A stretch of 8,390 nucleotides of DNA from Treponema sp. UBA4307. GTDB lineage: Bacteria > Spirochaetota > Spirochaetia > Treponematales > Treponemataceae. Of the stretch, positions 6,055 to 8,390 are shown in pieces. The position numbers and the translations under genes were made by a program. Each line of letters begins with the position of its first letter. Within the stretch, counting starts at the first letter, position 1. The DNA lies in the NCBI GenBank assembly GCA_002394685.1, contig DGUP01000038.1:978-9367 (forward strand), written 5' to 3'. The notes below the pieces were generated by a model that made no database searches, was not told where the DNA came from, and saw only the letters and a list, made by a program, of their open reading frames with translations.

Positions 6055-6372
6055 ATGAATGAAACAGAAATCGCTCTTATCTGCAAGGCTTTGGGAGATG
6101 AAAACCGCGTTCAGATTATTAAAATGCTGACAGGAGGAGAATTGTGTGCCTGTAAAATTCTTGACGCTTTTAATATTACACAGCCCACTCTTTCTCATCA
6201 CATGAAAATTCTTACAGAATGCAATCTCGTTAATTCACGAAAAGAAGGGAAGTGGACTTATTATTCAATAAACTGTGAAAAGTTCTCGGAGTTTAAGAGT
6301 GCTGTATCTGAGTTCACATGTAAAACTTCTCCTGCAAAAAAATCAGCTGGAAAGTGCTGCTGTAAGGATTAG
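6055..6372 (+). CDS. arsR: ArsR family metalloid-responsive repressor
   Basis: A 105-residue winged-helix repressor that would dissociate from its operator on binding As(III)/Sb(III). Family features in order: KALGDENRVQIIKML (11-25), the ELCACKIL metalloid site with Cys31 and Cys33 (the ELCVCD-type motif), recognition helix QPTLSHHMKILTECNLV (43-59), and the wing RKEGKWTYYSI (62-72). Cys56 and a C-terminal CCC (101-103) are additional thiols; the CCC tail is less usual and might provide further or alternative ligands. I chose ATG 6055 over ATG 6043 because GAGG (6045-6048) is six bases upstream of the former, and 6043 would fall inside the palindrome. It is the first gene of the operon, five bases before the permease. 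Specificity for arsenic rather than cadmium or zinc is inferred from the CxC site and neighbour. Confidence 0.9.
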   Translation: MNETEIALICKALGDENRVQIIKMLTGGELCACKILDAFNITQPTLSHHMKILTECNLVNSRKEGKWTYYSINCEKFSEFKSAVSEFTCKTSPAKKSAGKCCCKD

Positions 6373-6377
6373 CGATT

Positions 6378-7373
6378 ATGGGAAGCTTTATTCAAAAACA
6401 GATTCTTGGAATGGAATGGCTCAATACACTGATTGGAAAAATACTTTCTGCTGCCGGACTTGATATGGAAAGCCGCTTTGGTGGAAGTCTTCACTTTTTC
6501 CTTTATGATGTAATTAAAATCACAATTCTTCTTTTTGTGCTGATATTTTTGATTTCATATATTCAGTCATATTTTCCGCCTGAAAGAAGTAAAAAAATAC
6601 TTTCGCATTGCAAGGGATTTTCTGCCCGAGTAATTGCTGCGCTTTTGGGAACGGTGACATCCTTTTGTTCTTGTTCTTCAATCCCTCTTTTTATGGGATT
6701 TACGACTGCAGGGCTTCCGCTTGGGGTTACCTTTAGTTTTTTGATTTCTTCACCTATGGTCGATTTTGCTTCACTCATTTTGCTTACTAGTATTTTTGGC
6801 TGGAAGATTGCGATTGCTTATGTTGTGCTGGGGCTTATTGTCGCTATTGCCGGCGGAACAATAATAGAACATCTTCATATGGAAGATCAGGTTGCTGATT
6901 TTATTCGTAATGGAAAAAGCGTTTGCCTTGCAGAAGAAAAGCTATCGCAGAAACAGAGGCTCATTTCTGCATTGCACTCTGTTTCCGATACGCTCAAAAA
7001 AGTCTCTCCATATATTCTTTTGAGCGTGGCCGTTGGAGCTGTAATTCATAACTGGATTCCTGAAGATTGGATTGTCAGCCTGCTTGGTAAGAAAAATCCG
7101 CTTGGTGTAATTCTTGCAGTCTTTGCGGGCATTCCAATGTATGCAGATATTTTCGGCTGCATTTCAATTTCGGAAAGTTTGCTTGCAAAAGGAGCACTGC
7201 TTGGTGTTGTCTTAAGCTTTATGATGGCAGTAACGACTTTGAGTTTGCCTTCTTTGATAATGCTTAAAAAGGCGATAAAGACAAAGCTGCTGGTAACTTT
7301 TGTTTCAATCTGCGTAGCCGGAATAATTCTTGTGGGATATTTTTTTAATGTTTTTCAGGCATTGTTTTTATAA
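6378..7373 (+). CDS. arsP: ArsP/YraQ-type (DUF318) permease, probable metalloid exporter
   Basis: A 331-residue polytopic inner-membrane protein with about eight to ten hydrophobic helices: near 42-62, 83-105, 116-138, 143-163, 210-226, 241-262, 267-293 and 303-325, with a soluble loop around 164-205. The hallmark is TSFCSCSSIPLFMGF, with Cys97 and Cys99, followed by AGLPLGVTFSFLISSPMVD; the second half repeats the pattern as FAGIPMYADIFGC...ALLGVVLSFMMAVTTLSLPS, consistent with an inverted internal duplication. ArsP relatives export trivalent organoarsenicals, using this conserved Cys pair; other members of the permease family lack assigned substrates. Placement directly behind arsR (AAGGA at 6364-6368 inside arsR's end) supports metalloid export. 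The family assignment is firm; methylarsenical versus inorganic arsenic or another soft metal is inference. Confidence 0.85.
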   Translation: MGSFIQKQILGMEWLNTLIGKILSAAGLDMESRFGGSLHFFLYDVIKITILLFVLIFLISYIQSYFPPERSKKILSHCKGFSARVIAALLGTVTSFCSCSSIPLFMGFTTAGLPLGVTFSFLISSPMVDFASLILLTSIFGWKIAIAYVVLGLIVAIAGGTIIEHLHMEDQVADFIRNGKSVCLAEEKLSQKQRLISALHSVSDTLKKVSPYILLSVAVGAVIHNWIPEDWIVSLLGKKNPLGVILAVFAGIPMYADIFGCISISESLLAKGALLGVVLSFMMAVTTLSLPSLIMLKKAIKTKLLVTFVSICVAGIILVGYFFNVFQALFL

Positions 7374-7380
7374 ATCGTTA

Positions 7381-7487
7381 AGGAGGCATGAAAAAATTAC
7401 ATCCATGTAATTTTTTCATGAGCAGATTTTGCCGTTGGCATAACTGCGATTTCGTGCCTCCTGCACGACCGCTAACGCGGAGTTTTT
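7381..7487. repeat. Highly structured intercistronic element, possible dispersed repeat
   Basis: Five nested or successive inverted repeats: outer arms AGGAGGCA (7381-7388) and TGCCTCCT (7455-7462); a perfect 16-bp pair (7387-7402 with 7405-7420); TGCC-GTT-GGCA (7430-7440); CGTGC-CTCCT-GCACG (7453-7467); CCGC-TAAC-GCGG (7469-7480) followed by AGTTTTT. The outer and CGTGC pairings are mutually exclusive. SD-like near-repeats TTAAGGAG (7378-7385) and TTAAAGGAG (7486-7494) flank it. No protein role is evident; it may be a mobile repeat or an RNA processing or attenuation element. Confidence 0.65.
7469..7487 (+). terminator. Weak terminator-like hairpin within the operon
   Basis: A 4-bp G+C stem (CCGC/GCGG) with loop TAAC, two bases, then five T. 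The stem is short, so it may only attenuate transcription or be part of the larger structured element. The following genes have their own strong ribosome-binding site but no obvious promoter. Confidence 0.3.
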
Positions 7488-7501
7488 AAAGGAGATTTAA
7501 T

Positions 7502-7741
7502 ATGGAAAATCTTACTATTAAAGTTTATGGCAGCGGCTGCAAAGGTTGCCAGACTTTACATCAGAATGTGATTGACGCTCTGGCTGAAATGAATATTGCG
7601 GCTGACGTTCAATACATTACAGACATGCAGAAAATTATGGAAAGCGGAGTAATGAGTCTGCCCGCTCTCGCAGTGAACGATAAAATTGTTTCGACAGGAA
7701 AGGTCTTAAGTGTGGCAGAAATTAAAAAGTATCTGGGGTAA
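7502..7741 (+). CDS. Small thioredoxin-fold CxxC protein
   Basis: A 79-residue cytosolic thioredoxin/glutaredoxin-like protein of the type often called redox-active disulfide protein 2 (MTH895/TM0996-like). It shows beta strand NLTIKVYG, the active site GSGCKGCQ with Cys13 and Cys16 at the start of helix 1, a second strand AADVQYI, and the cis-proline loop MSLPALAVND with Pro54 opposite the CxxC. The shortness (thioredoxin is about 105) and CKGC motif are normal for this subfamily. Members commonly lie next to DUF318/YraQ permeases, as here, so it probably donates or accepts thiols for the exporter or for arsenic/organoarsenic reduction; that partnership is inference. Start ATG 7502 has AAAGGAG at 7488-7494, seven bases upstream. 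The C_GCAxxG gene begins five bases after its stop. Confidence 0.87.
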   Translation: MENLTIKVYGSGCKGCQTLHQNVIDALAEMNIAADVQYITDMQKIMESGVMSLPALAVNDKIVSTGKVLSVAEIKKYLG

Positions 7742-7746
7742 TAAAT

Positions 7747-8190
7747 ATGAATCACAAAGAAAAAGCTGTAAATTATTTTTCGCAGAAATTGCATTGTTCT
7801 CAGTCAGTACTTGCAGCTTTTGCTGATGAATGCGGGATTACAGAAGAAGAGGCTTTTAGACTTGGAAGCTGCTTTGGCGGCGGTATACGCAGGGGAGAAG
7901 TTTGTGGTGCAGTGACCGGAGCCCTGATGGTATTAGGATTATTGTATGGCCAGAAAGCTGCCGGTGACATAGAAGGCCGCCAGCTTTCGAATAAAGTAAA
8001 TGATTTAATGATGGACCGCTTCAAAGAAAAATTCGGCTCTTATATCTGTAATGTTTTACTTGGCTGCGATATTACTTCAGAAGAGGGGCATCAATTTTGC
8101 GTTGATAATAAACTCTTCACCCAGTTCTGCCCAAAAATGGTGGCTGCCGCAGTGGAGGCAGTTGAAGAAATTATTCTGGAACTGAAGTGA
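7747..8190 (+). CDS. C_GCAxxG_C_C family cysteine-rich protein
   Basis: A 147-residue soluble protein with eight cysteines, of a family named for its conserved cysteine pattern. Visible elements: KLHCSQSVLAAF (Cys17), ECGI (Cys29), LGSCFGGGIRRGEVCGAVTGALMVLG with Cys42 and Cys53 and the CGAxxG core, then Cys101 and Cys107 (CNVLLGC), Cys118 and Cys128 (QFCPKMV). The family is widespread in anaerobes; some members are fused to or placed by redox or metal-handling proteins and a redox or metal-cluster role is suspected, but no biochemical activity is firmly known to me. Its last place in an arsR-permease-thioredoxin operon suggests thiol or metalloid chemistry. The ribosome-binding site is weak (GGGG at 7735-7738 inside the thioredoxin-like gene), consistent with coupling. 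The stop is 14 bp from the convergent flavoprotein gene. Confidence 0.88.
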   Translation: MNHKEKAVNYFSQKLHCSQSVLAAFADECGITEEEAFRLGSCFGGGIRRGEVCGAVTGALMVLGLLYGQKAAGDIEGRQLSNKVNDLMMDRFKEKFGSYICNVLLGCDITSEEGHQFCVDNKLFTQFCPKMVAAAVEAVEEIILELK

Positions 8191-8204
8191 GCAAAGATTT
8201 TATA

Positions 8205-8390
8205 TTACGACTCATTTACCAGCTTGCCGGTCATGTGCTCAATTTCAAGCTCAAGGCACTGAACGCGGGGGAGGGCGTTTGCCAGTTCTTTTTCAAGATA
8301 TTCCTGGTCATCTGTAAACTTCTGAACCAGCTTTGTACAGATTTTGCGGGTAAGGTCCGGGTCAGTCACAAGGCGGATTTTTCCAAAGAC
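8205..8390 (-). CDS. Pyridoxamine 5'-phosphate oxidase-like (NimA-type) flavoprotein, 3' part
   Basis: Not in usual gene lists because its start lies beyond the window edge. The minus-strand frame is open from 8390 to the TAA at 8205-8207 (61 residues). It reads VFGKIRLVTDPDLTRK, then LVQKFTDD...EYLEKELANALPRV and finally LELEIEHMTGKLVNES. This is the typical C-terminal end of the split-barrel FMN-binding family that includes pyridoxamine 5'-phosphate oxidase-like proteins and nitroimidazole-resistance NimA: a strand with FGK/R, a helix of hydrophobic and basic residues, then the LELEIEHMTGK strand. FMN-dependent reduction of small molecules is the usual role; the substrate cannot be told from this part. 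It converges on the arsenic operon with only 14 bp between stops and no visible terminator. Confidence 0.8.
   Translation of the reverse strand, partial: VFGKIRLVTDPDLTRKICTKLVQKFTDDQEYLEKELANALPRVQCLELEIEHMTGKLVNES

Noticed and set aside
7374..7501. Integron attC site
   Set aside because: GCTAACG and GTTAGCG-like core words and nested arms suggested it, but the 7-base RYYYAAC/GTTRRRY boxes do not fit properly at both ends, and no integrase or cassette array is visible.
7374..7501. Riboswitch or T-box ahead of the thioredoxin-like gene
   Set aside because: I recognise no conserved aptamer core; the stems are simple inverted repeats.
1..8390. CRISPR arrays, tRNA or rRNA genes, complete insertion sequences
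   Set aside because: No regularly spaced direct repeats, no cloverleaf with a CCA/T-loop pattern, no rRNA signature and no transposase frame were seen on either strand.

Overview
The window looks like a piece of an AT-rich bacterial chromosome, most likely a treponeme-type spirochaete or another anaerobe. The evidence is indirect: low G+C with A/T-ending codons, a short DXS-like enzyme of the kind I associate with firmicutes and treponemes, and oxygen-sensitive thiol-rich small proteins. The genus is a guess from style; there is no rRNA or marker gene here to settle it.

Layout. Positions 1-779 (+) are the 3' end of a sensor histidine kinase whose start lies outside the window. Positions 886-1542 (+) encode a DinB-like protein. 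Positions 1543-4084 are a patchwork: a long inverted repeat (1592-1637), the C-terminal third of a MATE transporter on the minus strand (1686-2090), a G+C-richer repetitive intergenic block (about 2155-2260), an unrecognised exported protein (2364-3761, +), an N-terminal stub of the cobalamin enzyme CbiL (3764 to about 3952, +), and a truncated exported peptide on the minus strand (3914-4084). The last two meet at an apparent recombination junction near 3950.

Positions 4081-5859 (-) encode a 592-residue DXS-like thiamine-diphosphate enzyme. It keeps the cofactor site but, by eye, lacks the residues that hold the phosphate of glyceraldehyde-3-phosphate in true DXS. It is divergent from an arsR operon. 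The shared 195-bp spacer holds two near-consensus promoters, a TGACTAGTCA palindrome with further GTCACTT/AAGTGAC boxes on the DXS-like side, and a near-perfect 22-bp palindrome just upstream of arsR.

Positions 6055-8190 (+) form a metalloid-response operon: arsR, an ArsP/YraQ-type permease, a CxxC thioredoxin-fold protein and a C_GCAxxG_C_C protein. A likely working model is that ArsR senses trivalent arsenic or antimony, the permease exports the toxicant (possibly an organoarsenical), and the two small cysteine proteins handle thiol/redox chemistry. A strongly structured 107-bp element (7381-7487) interrupts the operon between permease and thioredoxin. The window ends in the 3' part of a convergent flavin-binding (pyridoxamine 5'-phosphate oxidase-like) gene.

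The main candidates for something new are the modified DXS-like enzyme with its operator-rich promoter, and the structured element within the arsenic operon.
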